From positions 1-64,000 of the forward strand of contig JAWKJY010000009.1 in NCBI GenBank assembly GCA_041393535.1: 64,000 nt of DNA. The letters run 5' to 3'. The stretch is from JAWKJY01 sp041393535 (GTDB taxonomy: Bacteria > Actinomycetota > Thermoleophilia > Gaiellales > Gaiellaceae). Position numbers and translations under genes: made by a program. The notes beneath the pieces are model-generated. The model saw only the letters and a program-made list of their open reading frames with translations. It was not told the origin of the DNA and searched no databases. This document shows, piece after piece, positions 43,074-51,673 of the stretch (positions within the stretch are counted from its first letter, which is position 1; each line of letters opens with the position of its first letter).

Positions 43074-44269
43074 GCCGCGGTCTCCACCGTGTCGGTCGCC
43101 GAGCCGCGGGCGACGAGGGGCAGCGCTGCGCCCTGCAGGAGCACCGACGCCGTCGTCGCGACGAGCACGATCGACTCCGCGTCGATCGTCTCGTCGAGCT
43201 GCTCGAGGCCCGGGTAGGCGGCGAGCAGGAGCGGCACCGCGCCCTTCAGCCCACCCCAGGAGACGAGCCGGCGCTCGCCGCGCGTGAAGCCGGAGCGCAC
43301 GAGCAGGGCCGTGACGACCGCCGGTCGGACGATCAGGACGGTGACGACGGTCAGGACGATCCCCTGCCACACGTGCGTCCAGGTGGTGAGCGGCGCGAAC
43401 GTGGCGCCGAGCAGCCCGAACAGGACGGGCTCGGCCCCGGCGGCGAGCGACTCCGGGACCGCGTGGTGGCGACCCTCGCGTCCATGCCAGGCGTCGGCGA
43501 TCAGCAGGCCGGCGAGGTAGACGGCGAGGAAGCCGCTCCCGTGCAGGCTCGCGGTGGCAGCGCCGATCGCGACCGCGCCGCCGAGCACGGCAACGGCCTG
43601 GAGCCCGTCCTCGAGGCGGGGCATCGCCCGCAGGACGACGAGCAGGAGACCCGCGCCGATGACGCCGCCCGCGAGCCCGATCGCGAGCTGCTCGACGAAC
43701 TGGACGACGCCGTCGGCCACGGATGCGCCCTCCGGGCCCAGCATCGCGACCGCCACGAGCATCAGCGAGATGCCGATCGGGTCGTTGAAGCCGGACTCGC
43801 CCTCGAGCGTCGCGCGGGCGCGGCCCACGCCGCTGCGTCCGCGCAGCGTCGCGTAGACGGCCGCCGGATCCGTCGGGCTGAGCGCGATCCCGACCAGCGC
43901 GGCGAGGCCCCAGTCGAGCCGCAGGGCGTAGTGGGCGAACGCGGCCAGCGCGGCCGCTGTCGCCGCGGTCCCCGGCAGGCCGAGCAGCAGGATCGGGCGG
44001 GCGGAGCGCCTCCACTCGCGGAAGCCGGTCGCCAGCCCGCCCTGGAAGAGGATCGCGTAGAGGGCGAGCGCGCCGAGCTCCTCGAGCGGCAGCGTCTCGA
44101 GCCCGTCGAACGGGGCGCCGCCGGTCGCGCCGGCGACGATCCCGACGAGCAGGAACGCGGCCGGCGCGGGCAGCCCGACGCGCTGCGCGAGGGGTGCCGC
44201 GGTGAGCGCGGCCAGGAGCCACGCGGCCACGACGAGCAGGTCGGGGAAGAAGGCGTCGAACGATTCCAT
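43070..44269 (-). CDS. cation:proton antiporter (CPA1, NhaP-type)
   Basis: This CPA1 exchanger has about 399 residues and 12 helices. Diagnostic segments are ALYAILFQGGLATGFREWRR, ALVGIALSPTDPAAVYATLR, LEGESGFNDPIGISLMLVA (the ESGFND motif with the transport Asp) and WGGLKGAVPLLLAAYPGL. The ATG at 44269 (ESFDAFFPDLLVVAAWLL) places the first helix at the N-terminus; an in-frame GTG at 44308 would add 13 charged residues. It is the first gene of a five-gene minus-strand operon with 1-4 base overlaps. Confidence 0.87.
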   Translation of the reverse strand: MESFDAFFPDLLVVAAWLLAALTAAPLAQRVGLPAPAAFLLVGIVAGATGGAPFDGLETLPLEELGALALYAILFQGGLATGFREWRRSARPILLLGLPGTAATAAALAAFAHYALRLDWGLAALVGIALSPTDPAAVYATLRGRSGVGRARATLEGESGFNDPIGISLMLVAVAMLGPEGASVADGVVQFVEQLAIGLAGGVIGAGLLLVVLRAMPRLEDGLQAVAVLGGAVAIGAATASLHGSGFLAVYLAGLLIADAWHGREGRHHAVPESLAAGAEPVLFGLLGATFAPLTTWTHVWQGIVLTVVTVLIVRPAVVTALLVRSGFTRGERRLVSWGGLKGAVPLLLAAYPGLEQLDETIDAESIVLVATTASVLLQGAALPLVARGSATDTVETAA

Positions 44270-44350
44270 GCGGCGGCGTGCCGACCAGCCTTCCCGGCGC
44301 TCCGGCACCCAGTGTACGCGCCGGGATCACCGGCGTCGGCGCGTGTCCGG

Positions 44351-46012
44351 CTAGAAGAGCCCGACGGTGCGGCCGGTCTCGTCGATGTCGACCGCGTGCA
44401 GCGCGGGCGTGACGCCGAGGCCGGGCATCGTCTGCATGTCGCCGCAGAGGGCGACGATCCAGCCGGCCCCCGTGTACGCGCGGAGGTCGCGGACCGGGAG
44501 CGTGAAGCCGGTCGGCGCGTTCACGAGCGCCGGGTCGTGCGAGAGCGAGAGGTGCGTCTTCGCCATGCAGATCGGCACGTCGCCGAGGCCGCTCGCCGCG
44601 AAGCGCTCGACCTTCTCGAGCGCGGCCGGGAGCAGCTGGATCCCGTCGGCGCCGTAGACCCGCCTCGCGATCTTCTCGATCTTGACGGGGATCGGGTCGT
44701 CCATCGCGTAGATCGGCCGGTACCGGTTCGGCTGCTCGCACGCGGCGACGACCGCCTCGGCGAGCCTCGTCGCGCCGGCGCCGCCGTGCTCGAACGCCTC
44801 GTTCAGCTCCGCCGCGAAGGCGCCGTGGTCGAGCGCGAGCTTCCGCGTCACCTCGCACTCCTCGTCCGTGTCCTCGGGCCGGCGGTTCACGGCCACGACC
44901 GGCTCGAGCCCGAACTCGCGCACGATGGCGATGTGGCGCGCGAGGTTCGCGCTCCCGCGCTCGATCGCGTCGAGGCCGCCGTCCGGGTCGCCCGCGTGGT
45001 GCTTGAGCGCGCGGATCGTCGTCACGACGACGACGGCGCTCGGCGCCAGGCCGCCGATCGGGCAGACGATGTCGAGGAACTTCTCCATCCCCATGTCCGA
45101 GGCGAAGCCCGACTCGGTGATCACGATGTCCCCGAGCTTCAGGCCGACCTTGTCCGCGACGAGCGAGTTGTTGCCGTGCGCGATGTTCGCGAACGGGCCG
45201 CAGTGCATGAGGCAGGCCTGGCCCTCGAGCGTCTGGATCAGGTTGGGCTTCAGGGCCTCCTTGAGCAGGACGGCCATGCCGCCGGCGGCCTTCAGCTGCT
45301 CGGCGGTCACCGGCTCGCCCTCGGACGTGTACGCGACGGTGATCGCGCCGAGCCGGCGGCGCAGGTCGTGCAGGTCGCCCGCGACGGCGAGGATCGCCAT
45401 CACCTCGGACGCGGCGGTGATGTCGAAGCCGGACTCGCGCGGGTAGCCGTTCGCCCGGCCGCCGATGCCGACGACGACCTGGCGCAGCGAGCGGTCGTTG
45501 ACGTCGAGGCAGCGGCGCCAGCCAACCGTCAACGGGTCGATGCCGAGCGGGTTCCCGTGCAGCAGGCTCGCCTCGAGCGCCGCGGCCAGCAGGTTGTTCG
45601 CCGCGCCGATCGCGTGGATGTCGCCGGTGAAGTGGAGGTTCAGGTCCTCCATCGGGACGACCTGGGCGTAGCCGCCACCGGCCGCGCCGCCCTTGATCCC
45701 GAAGACGGGGCCGAGCGAGGGCTCCCGCAGGCACAGCACCGGGTTGCGCCCGATCCTGCCGAGGCCCTGGGTGAGCGAGACGGAGGTCGTCGTCTTGCCC
45801 TCGCCCGCCTTCGTCGGGGTGATCGCCGTGACGCAGACGAGCGGCGCGTCCGGGCGGTCCTTCAGGCGCTCGACGACCGACAGGTCGACCTTGGCCTTGT
45901 AGCGCCCGTACAGGTCGACCTCGTCCTCGAGCAGCCCGTAGCGGGCGGCGAGCCCGGCGATCGGTTCCAGCGTGTGCGCCTGCGCGATCTCCAGGTTGGA
46001 CGGGACGGCCAT
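44351..46012 (-). CDS. fhs: formate-tetrahydrofolate ligase
   Basis: This 553-residue enzyme joins formate to tetrahydrofolate with ATP, or runs in reverse to yield formate and ATP. The P-loop TPTKAGEGKTTTSVSLTQGL and the family blocks CLREPSLGPVFGIKGGAAGG, HFTGDIHAIGAANNLLAAAL and GDVPICMAKTHLSLSHDP are all present, and the length is standard. GAGAGGAG precedes the ATG at 46012. It follows the Sox-type dehydrogenase genes on the same strand after 33 bases, so it probably processes the C1-folate they release. Confidence 0.95.
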   Translation of the reverse strand: MAVPSNLEIAQAHTLEPIAGLAARYGLLEDEVDLYGRYKAKVDLSVVERLKDRPDAPLVCVTAITPTKAGEGKTTTSVSLTQGLGRIGRNPVLCLREPSLGPVFGIKGGAAGGGYAQVVPMEDLNLHFTGDIHAIGAANNLLAAALEASLLHGNPLGIDPLTVGWRRCLDVNDRSLRQVVVGIGGRANGYPRESGFDITAASEVMAILAVAGDLHDLRRRLGAITVAYTSEGEPVTAEQLKAAGGMAVLLKEALKPNLIQTLEGQACLMHCGPFANIAHGNNSLVADKVGLKLGDIVITESGFASDMGMEKFLDIVCPIGGLAPSAVVVVTTIRALKHHAGDPDGGLDAIERGSANLARHIAIVREFGLEPVVAVNRRPEDTDEECEVTRKLALDHGAFAAELNEAFEHGGAGATRLAEAVVAACEQPNRYRPIYAMDDPIPVKIEKIARRVYGADGIQLLPAALEKVERFAASGLGDVPICMAKTHLSLSHDPALVNAPTGFTLPVRDLRAYTGAGWIVALCGDMQTMPGLGVTPALHAVDIDETGRTVGLF

Positions 46013-46045
46013 GCGCCGGGCTCCTCTCGGTGGTGGGCGTGCAGG

Positions 46046-47253
46046 CTAGTGGCCGACGGACGCGGCCGCGGCCTCGGAGACGAGGTCGTCCGTGTGGAAG
46101 CGCTCCAGCGCGAACGGGGCGATCAGCCGTGGCGTCTGCCGGGTCGCGGCCAGCTCCGCCATCGTCCAGCCGACGATCGGCGACGCCTTGAAGCCGTACG
46201 TGCCCCAGCCCGCGTCGATCAGGAAGCCCTCCACCTCGGTGAAGCCCATGATGGGGCTGAAGTCGGGCGTCATGTCGCAGTAGCCCGTCCACTGCCGGAG
46301 GATCCGCGTCGAGCGCAGCTGCGGGAACAGGTCGACGATCGCCTCCGCCAGGTGCTCGAGGAAGGAAGCGTGCTCTTCTTCGAGTAGGTGGGGTAGCCGT
46401 CGACGCCCGAGCCCATCAGGAACTCGCCGCGGTCGGTCTGCGAGATGTAGACGTGCAGCTGGCCCGAGACGATGATCACGTCCAGGAACGGCTTGACGGG
46501 CTCCGTCACGCAGGCGTGCAGGAGCGTCGTCCACAGCGGCAGCTTCAGGCCGACCATGTCCGCGATCGAGCTCGACCAGCCGGCGACGCAGGAGATGACC
46601 GTGTCGGTCTCGATCCTCCCGCGCGACGTCTGGACGCCGGTCACCTTGCCGTTCACCACGTCGATGCCGGTGACCTCGGTGCCCTGGTGGATGTCGACGC
46701 CGCCCCGGTCGGCGCCGCGGGCGTAGCCCCACACCACCGCGTCGTGGCGGATGATCCCGCCGGGCGGGTGGTAGAGCGCGCCGTAGACGGGGTACGTGCC
46801 GTCGAGGTTGAGCTGCGGGCAGAGCCGCTTCACCTCGGCGCGGTCGACGACGTGGCTCTCGATCCCGAGCAGCTGGTTCACCTCGGCCCGCTCGGCGGAC
46901 GTGATCATCCCGCGGTCCGAGTGGGCGAGCGTCAGGTGGCCGTGCTGGCTGAACATCAGGTTGTAGTCCAGGTCCTGCGCGAGCTCCTCGTAGAGCCTGA
47001 CGCTCTCGCGGTAGAACTCGGCGCCCTCCGGGGTGCGGTAGTTCGAGCGGATGATCGTCGTGTTCCGGCCGGAGCCGCCCGCGCCGATGTAGCTCTTCTC
47101 GAGCACGCAGACGCTCGTCACGCCGTGGTTCTTCACCAGGTAGTAGGCGGTCGCCAGGCCGTGCGCGCCGCCGCCGACGATGACGACGTCGTAGCGCCGC
47201 TTCAGCTCCGGCTGGCTGCGCCACATCCGGCGCCTGAGGAAGATGTCCTTCAC
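46046..47253 (-). CDS. soxB: beta (FAD/FMN) subunit of sarcosine oxidase / N-methylglutamate dehydrogenase, one frameshift
   Basis: This is the flavin subunit of a heterotetrameric SoxBDAG-type enzyme, about 402 residues. The dinucleotide motif is YDVVIVGGGAHGLATAYYLV, followed by EKSYIGAGGSGRNTTIIRSN, and near the end PDFSPIMGFTEVEGFLIDAG and WGTYGFKASP. A 1-base indel near 46365 separates GYPTYSKKSTL from FLEHLAEAIVDLFPQL; both parts are normal, so either the sequence is wrong or the gene is inactive. The start is GTG at 47253, overlapping the gamma subunit stop (GTGA). In methylotrophs the close homologue MgdA serves in N-methylglutamate dehydrogenase; the flanking genes favour that reading. 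Confidence 0.85.
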
Positions 47254-47870
47254 TCGATCCTCCCCGCGTCGCCCAGGAGGTCGACCCCGACGGGCCCGCC
47301 GCCGAAGGGCTCGGCCGCGTCCACGATCGCCTCCCAGAGGTAGTGGCCGACCTCCTGGCCGAAGACGACCAGGATCGTGCCCTGTCGCTCGAGCACGTGC
47401 GCGGCGACGTGCGCCACCAGCCCGGACGCCGGCAGCTCGTCGAGCGCGGAGACGCGCCGCAGCACCGTCCGCGCCTCGGGCCCGACCAGCGCGATCACGC
47501 CGAGCTGGCCCGTCTGGTCGAGCACGAGCCGCGCCTGGTCGGAGAGCGCGTCGATCATCGGGTGCACCGTCCACGGCGGGCAGAGGCAGAGGATCCGCTC
47601 GGGCGTGATCGGGTACCAGATCGTCGCGCCCGGGGGCTGGTCGACCGCCCCGCGGACCTCGAGCTTGCCGAGGTGCGACAGGTCGGCGACGCCGCACGCG
47701 GCGGCGTGCTCGGCCTCGTGCGGCACGCTCGTCGCGACGAGCCAGCCGTCGCGCTCCTCGAAGGTCGCGCCCGCGTCGCGCAGCCGCTGCTCGAGCGGCG
47801 AGCTCGCGACCGGGTGGAACCCGTCGATCGCCCGGGCCCTGCCGGGGCTGAGGAAGTCGAGGATGTTCAC
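47250..47870 (-). CDS. soxG: gamma subunit of sarcosine oxidase / N-methylglutamate dehydrogenase
   Basis: This 206-residue protein is related to the folate-binding aminomethyltransferase fold and completes the tetramer. Typical segments are HEAEHAAACGVADLSHLGKL, GVIALVGPEARTVLRRVSAL and FGQEVGHYLWEAIVDAAEPF. It starts with GTG at 47870, overlapping the alpha subunit stop, and ends in a GTGA overlap with the beta subunit. The gamma subunit is the least conserved of the four, so the match rests partly on position. Confidence 0.8.
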   Translation of the reverse strand: MNILDFLSPGRARAIDGFHPVASSPLEQRLRDAGATFEERDGWLVATSVPHEAEHAAACGVADLSHLGKLEVRGAVDQPPGATIWYPITPERILCLCPPWTVHPMIDALSDQARLVLDQTGQLGVIALVGPEARTVLRRVSALDELPASGLVAHVAAHVLERQGTILVVFGQEVGHYLWEAIVDAAEPFGGGPVGVDLLGDAGRIE

Positions 47871-50542
47871 GCGCGCAGCCTCCCCCCGGTCGGGTCGTAG
47901 AAGGGCTTGAGGCGGACGACCCCCCGCTCGACGCCGTCGCCCACCTTGACGTCGAACTCGACCCCCTCGCGCGCGGCGGCCGCCGGCACCCAGCAGAGCC
48001 CGATCACCTTGCCGACCGCGGCGCTCCTGCGCACGCTGGTGATCCGCCCGACGGAGCGGCCGCCCTCGACGATCTGGGCGCCCTCGAGCGGGAGGACGTC
48101 GCCCACCATCTCGAAGCCGACGAGCCTCGCCTTCTCGCCGCGCTCCTGGACGAGCTCGGCGGCCCAGCGGCCGACGAAGTCCTCCTTCTCGTACTTGAGC
48201 AGCCACGACATGCTCGCCTCGGGCAGCGTCGACTCGGCGTCGGTGTCCTGGCCGATGATCACGTGCCCCTTCTCCAGGCGCAGCACGCGCTGGGGCTCGA
48301 GGCCGAACGGCCGGATGCCCAGGTCGGCGCCCTTCGCCAGCAGCTCGTCCCAGACGTGCGGCCCGTGCGGCGACGGGAAGTGCAGCTCGTAGCCGAGCTC
48401 GCCGACGAAGCCGATCCGGATCGCGAGGCACGGGACGCCGGCAACGCGCATCAGCCGGGCGTCGAGGTACTTGAAGCCCTCGTTCGAGACGTCCGCCTCG
48501 GCGTCGACGAGGCGCTCCATCAGCTCGCGCGAGCGCGGGCCGGCGACGTTGACCGCCGCGTTCGCCGCGGTCACGTCGGCGATCTCGACGTCGAGCTGCC
48601 AGATCTCGTTCCACCACTCGAACCAGTGGAGGACGTGGGCCGCGCCCGTCGAGGTCGTCGTCACGTAGAACGCCGCGTCGGCGAGCCGGACGACCGTGCC
48701 GTCGTCGAAGATGCGGCCGTTGTCGTTCGTCAGCACGCCGTAGCGGACGCGCCCGACCTTCAGGTCGGCGTAGCGGTTCGGGTAGATCCGCTCGAGGAAC
48801 TCGACCGCGTCGGGCCCGCCGACGAGGATCTTCCCGAGCGTCGAGACGTCGATCAGCCCGACGCCCTGGTGCACCGCCGCGACCTCGCCGGCCGGGTCGC
48901 CGTAGTGGAGCGGCCGGCGCCACTGGCCCGTCCAGATCACCTCGGCGCCCGCCGCGCGGTGGCGGTGGTGGATCGAGGTGCGCTTCGCCGGCGTGTGCCC
49001 GCGGCCGGCGAGCATGCCGAGCGTCACCGGCGCCCAGGGCGGTCGCGCCGTCGTCGTGCCGACCGAGATCTCCGAGGCGGAGGTCTCCTTCGCGTAGACG
49101 CGGATCGAGTTGAGGTGGCAGAGCTTGCCCTGGCACGGGCCCATGGTCACGGTCGTGTATCGCTTCGACAGCTCGATCGAGTCGAAGCCCTCGCCGATCG
49201 CGAGCTTCAGGTCCTTCGCGCCCTGGTCCTCGCAGAAGCAGACGAAGCTCTTGTCGCCGCCCGAGCCGCACGTGGCCGCGGGGACGGCGGGCTCGCCGAC
49301 CTCGCCCGCGGCCGCGCCGACCGCCTGCACCCCGTCGGGCAGGCTCGTCGGGACGAGCACGCCGCGGCGCTCGTCGTACTCGATCGTCGCGCCGGCCTGC
49401 GCGAGGAGCGCGTAGGCGGGCTGCGGGCTGCCGGACATGACGACGAGGTCGCAGTCGACCTGCTCGCCCGCGATCTCGACCGCGTAGACGCGGCCGCGGT
49501 GACCCTTCGCGCGGAACTGGGCCGTCGGGCGCTCGCGCAGGTCCACGACCCGGGCGACCGTGACGCCGGCGGCTGCGAGCTCGCCGGCGGCCTCGTGCCC
49601 CTGGTCGTCGGCGGTCAGCACGACCGCGCGCGTCCCAGGCCTCAGCGACCACCAGTTGACGAGCCGCCGGACGGCGCTCGCGAACATGACGCCGACGAGG
49701 TCGTTGCCCGGGAAGACGAGCGGCTGGTCCATCGTCCCCGAGGCGACCACGACCGCGCCGGCGCGGTAGCGGAGCATCGTCCGCCCCTGGACGACCGGGA
49801 CGAGGTTGCCCTCGTAGAGGCCGATGGCGCGCGCAGGGGCGAGCACGTCGACGCCGGCGGCGCGGGCCCGCGCGACGAGCGCGTCGGCCTCGCCCATGGT
49901 CGCCCGCGAGAGGAGCAGGGAGCCGCCGGCCCGGGGCGCCTCGTCGACGACCGCGACGCGTCCGCCGCCCGCGGCGGCGGCGATCGCCGCCTCGAGGCCA
50001 GAGCGGCCGCCGCCGATCACGAGCGTCTCGACCGTGCGGTGCTCGACGTCGTAGCGATCGTCGGCGTAGTCGGCCGGGTCGGAGCTCAGCCCCTCGGGGA
50101 GCGGGCCGAGGCCGGCGAGGCCGCGCAGCAGCTTCTCGTAGACCGGCCAGAGGCGGCGCGGCCGGATGAAGGTCTTGTAGTAGAAGCCGGGCGGCGTGAA
50201 CGGCCCGCCGATCCAGTCCGTGATCTGCAGCAGGTCGCGGTCGAGCGAGCCGCGGAAGTTCTGGCCCTTCACCACGGCGCCGTCGCGGACGGGCTCGACG
50301 CACGTGCGGACGTTCGGCACGCCGTCGACGACCATCATGCAGTTCGGGCAGTGGCCCGAGCAGCAGAGCAGGCCGCGCGGCCGGTGGTACTTGAAGCTGC
50401 GGCCGAAGACGCGGCGGCCGTGCGCGAAGAGGGCGGAGGCGATCGTGTCGCCCGCGAACGCCTCGACGGTCTCGCCGTCGTACTGGAACGAGATCCGGGT
50501 CGAGCGATCGAGCAGCTCGCCGGGCTGGGCGCCGAGCCGCAT
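47867..50542 (-). CDS. soxA: alpha subunit of sarcosine oxidase / N-methylglutamate dehydrogenase
   Basis: This 891-residue subunit binds NAD(P) and tetrahydrofolate. Residues ~15-100 form a ferredoxin-like domain with Cys 60, 61, 65, 68 and 81 (LLCCSGHCPNCMMVVDG). The nucleotide fold starts at TLVIGGGRSGLEAAIA (~174). A further Cys group (CFCEDQGAKDL, GPCQGKLC, ~450-485) matches the SoxA zinc/Fe-S domain. The C-terminal ~370 residues are an aminomethyltransferase (GCV_T) domain that moves the methyl-derived C1 to folate. The ATG at 50542 overlaps the delta subunit stop (TGATG). The reaction oxidatively removes an N-methyl group from sarcosine or, in the NMG route, N-methylglutamate. Confidence 0.9.
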   Translation of the reverse strand: MRLGAQPGELLDRSTRISFQYDGETVEAFAGDTIASALFAHGRRVFGRSFKYHRPRGLLCCSGHCPNCMMVVDGVPNVRTCVEPVRDGAVVKGQNFRGSLDRDLLQITDWIGGPFTPPGFYYKTFIRPRRLWPVYEKLLRGLAGLGPLPEGLSSDPADYADDRYDVEHRTVETLVIGGGRSGLEAAIAAAAGGGRVAVVDEAPRAGGSLLLSRATMGEADALVARARAAGVDVLAPARAIGLYEGNLVPVVQGRTMLRYRAGAVVVASGTMDQPLVFPGNDLVGVMFASAVRRLVNWWSLRPGTRAVVLTADDQGHEAAGELAAAGVTVARVVDLRERPTAQFRAKGHRGRVYAVEIAGEQVDCDLVVMSGSPQPAYALLAQAGATIEYDERRGVLVPTSLPDGVQAVGAAAGEVGEPAVPAATCGSGGDKSFVCFCEDQGAKDLKLAIGEGFDSIELSKRYTTVTMGPCQGKLCHLNSIRVYAKETSASEISVGTTTARPPWAPVTLGMLAGRGHTPAKRTSIHHRHRAAGAEVIWTGQWRRPLHYGDPAGEVAAVHQGVGLIDVSTLGKILVGGPDAVEFLERIYPNRYADLKVGRVRYGVLTNDNGRIFDDGTVVRLADAAFYVTTTSTGAAHVLHWFEWWNEIWQLDVEIADVTAANAAVNVAGPRSRELMERLVDAEADVSNEGFKYLDARLMRVAGVPCLAIRIGFVGELGYELHFPSPHGPHVWDELLAKGADLGIRPFGLEPQRVLRLEKGHVIIGQDTDAESTLPEASMSWLLKYEKEDFVGRWAAELVQERGEKARLVGFEMVGDVLPLEGAQIVEGGRSVGRITSVRRSAAVGKVIGLCWVPAAAAREGVEFDVKVGDGVERGVVRLKPFYDPTGGRLRA

Positions 50543-50799
50543 CAGCGGGCCCCCCTGGCGTGCACGGCGAGGACCTCGTGCGTGCGGGTGTCGCGCTCGA
50601 CGACGAACCACGTCTGGCAGCCGTGCCGGTGGTGCCACCACTCGCGATGCGGCCCGGCGACGTTGTCGCGCATGTAGACGTAGTCCGAGAGCTCGCGCCG
50701 GGTCGGCTTCGCCCTCGGTCGGACGCGGATCTCGCCGTTGCAGCCGAACTCCTCGACCGGCCGCGGGCCGCAGTTGGGGCAGGGCATCAGAAAGGTCAT
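50542..50799 (-). CDS. soxD: delta subunit of sarcosine oxidase / N-methylglutamate dehydrogenase
   Basis: This is an 85-residue zinc-binding delta subunit. The pattern FLMPCPNCGPRPVEEFGCNG followed by YMRDNVAGPHREWWHHRHGC and QTWFVVERDT is highly typical: three Cys near the N-terminus plus a later His/Cys ligand. A GATGAGGCG stretch precedes the ATG at 50799. It is the first gene after a probable internal promoter and the start of the D-A-G-B run. Confidence 0.92.
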   Translation of the reverse strand: MTFLMPCPNCGPRPVEEFGCNGEIRVRPRAKPTRRELSDYVYMRDNVAGPHREWWHHRHGCQTWFVVERDTRTHEVLAVHARGAR

Positions 50800-50815
50800 C
50801 GCCTCATCGCCTATA

Positions 50816-50831
50816 GGGAAACGTCATTGCC
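50816..50831 (-). promoter_or_regulatory. promoter with inverted repeat upstream of soxD
   Basis: On the minus strand GGCAATGACGTTTCCC has GGnAA/TTnCC symmetry and lies between a possible -35 (TTACCA) and -10 (TATAGG) 18 bases apart, in the 53-base gap behind the IclR gene. IclR-family sites often have this kind of symmetry, and the iclR-type gene is adjacent. A related AACGTCAT core occurs upstream of the formate dehydrogenase at 62514-62524. Confidence 0.5.
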
Positions 50832-50852
50832 GATGGTAACACGGTCGGTTGC

Positions 50853-51632
50853 TCAGCGTGCCGGTCGCGGCGGCGCGCCGAGGTCGTCGGAGATCGCCCG
50901 GGCGCGGGCGAGCAGGGGCTCGACCGCCCGGGCCATCGCGGGCTCGTCGAAGCGGCTCGCCGGGCCCTGCACGCCGAGGATCGCGACCAGCTCGCCGCGC
51001 GTGCCCCAGACCGGGGCGGAGACCGCGTTGAGCCCGTCCTCGCGCTCGCCCACGGCCTGCGCCCAGCCGCGGACGCGCACCTCCTCGACCGCCCGTGCGA
51101 GCGCCGTGCGGTCGACGATCGTCCGGGGCGTGTACACCCGCAGCTCGCCCTCGGGGAGCTCGCCCCCGTAGGCGAGGTACACCTTCCCGACCGAGGTGGC
51201 GTGGGCGATGCTCGGCCGGCCGAGCTGGGCGACGCTCTGGATCGCGAAGCGGCTCTGGACGAAGTCCACCGTGACCGCGTCGTGCTCCCCGGGCGCGGAC
51301 AGCGTGACCGTCTCGCCGGTCGCCTCGACGAGCGCCCGAAGGTGCGGCCGCGCGACCTCGCGCAGGTCGAGCCGCGAGAGGACGGCGTTGCCGAGCTGCA
51401 GCAGCCGCAGCCCGAGCCGGTAGCGGCCGGTCTCGGCGACGAACTCGACGAGGCCGCGGTCGGCGAGCGTCGCGAGCAGGCGCGAGACGGTGCTCGCGTT
51501 CACGCCGGCGCGGCGCGCGATCTCGTTCGTGCCGAGCTCGGCCTCCTCCGCGTCCGCCAGCACGTCCAGGACGGTCAGCGCCCGCTGGACGGTGCCGAGC
51601 TGGCGGACGGCGGGCTGCCCGGTGCGAGCCAT
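50853..51632 (-). CDS. IclR-family transcriptional regulator
   Basis: This is a 259-residue IclR regulator. The N-terminal winged helix spans LGTVQRALTVLDVLADAE and LGTNEIARRAGVNASTVSRL, with LLATLADRGLVEF as the wing region. The C-terminal effector domain shows RPHLRALVEATGETVTLSAP, IAHATSVGKVYLAYGG and DGLNAVSAPVWGTRGELVAI. It lies inside the run between the GltD-like gene and soxD, all on the minus strand, so it probably controls this amine-utilisation cluster. The effector is unknown. Confidence 0.92.
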   Translation of the reverse strand: MARTGQPAVRQLGTVQRALTVLDVLADAEEAELGTNEIARRAGVNASTVSRLLATLADRGLVEFVAETGRYRLGLRLLQLGNAVLSRLDLREVARPHLRALVEATGETVTLSAPGEHDAVTVDFVQSRFAIQSVAQLGRPSIAHATSVGKVYLAYGGELPEGELRVYTPRTIVDRTALARAVEEVRVRGWAQAVGEREDGLNAVSAPVWGTRGELVAILGVQGPASRFDEPAMARAVEPLLARARAISDDLGAPPRPAR

Positions 51633-51673
51633 TCCGGCGCGAACCCTAACGCTCCGGGCAGCCGCTGCCGTCG

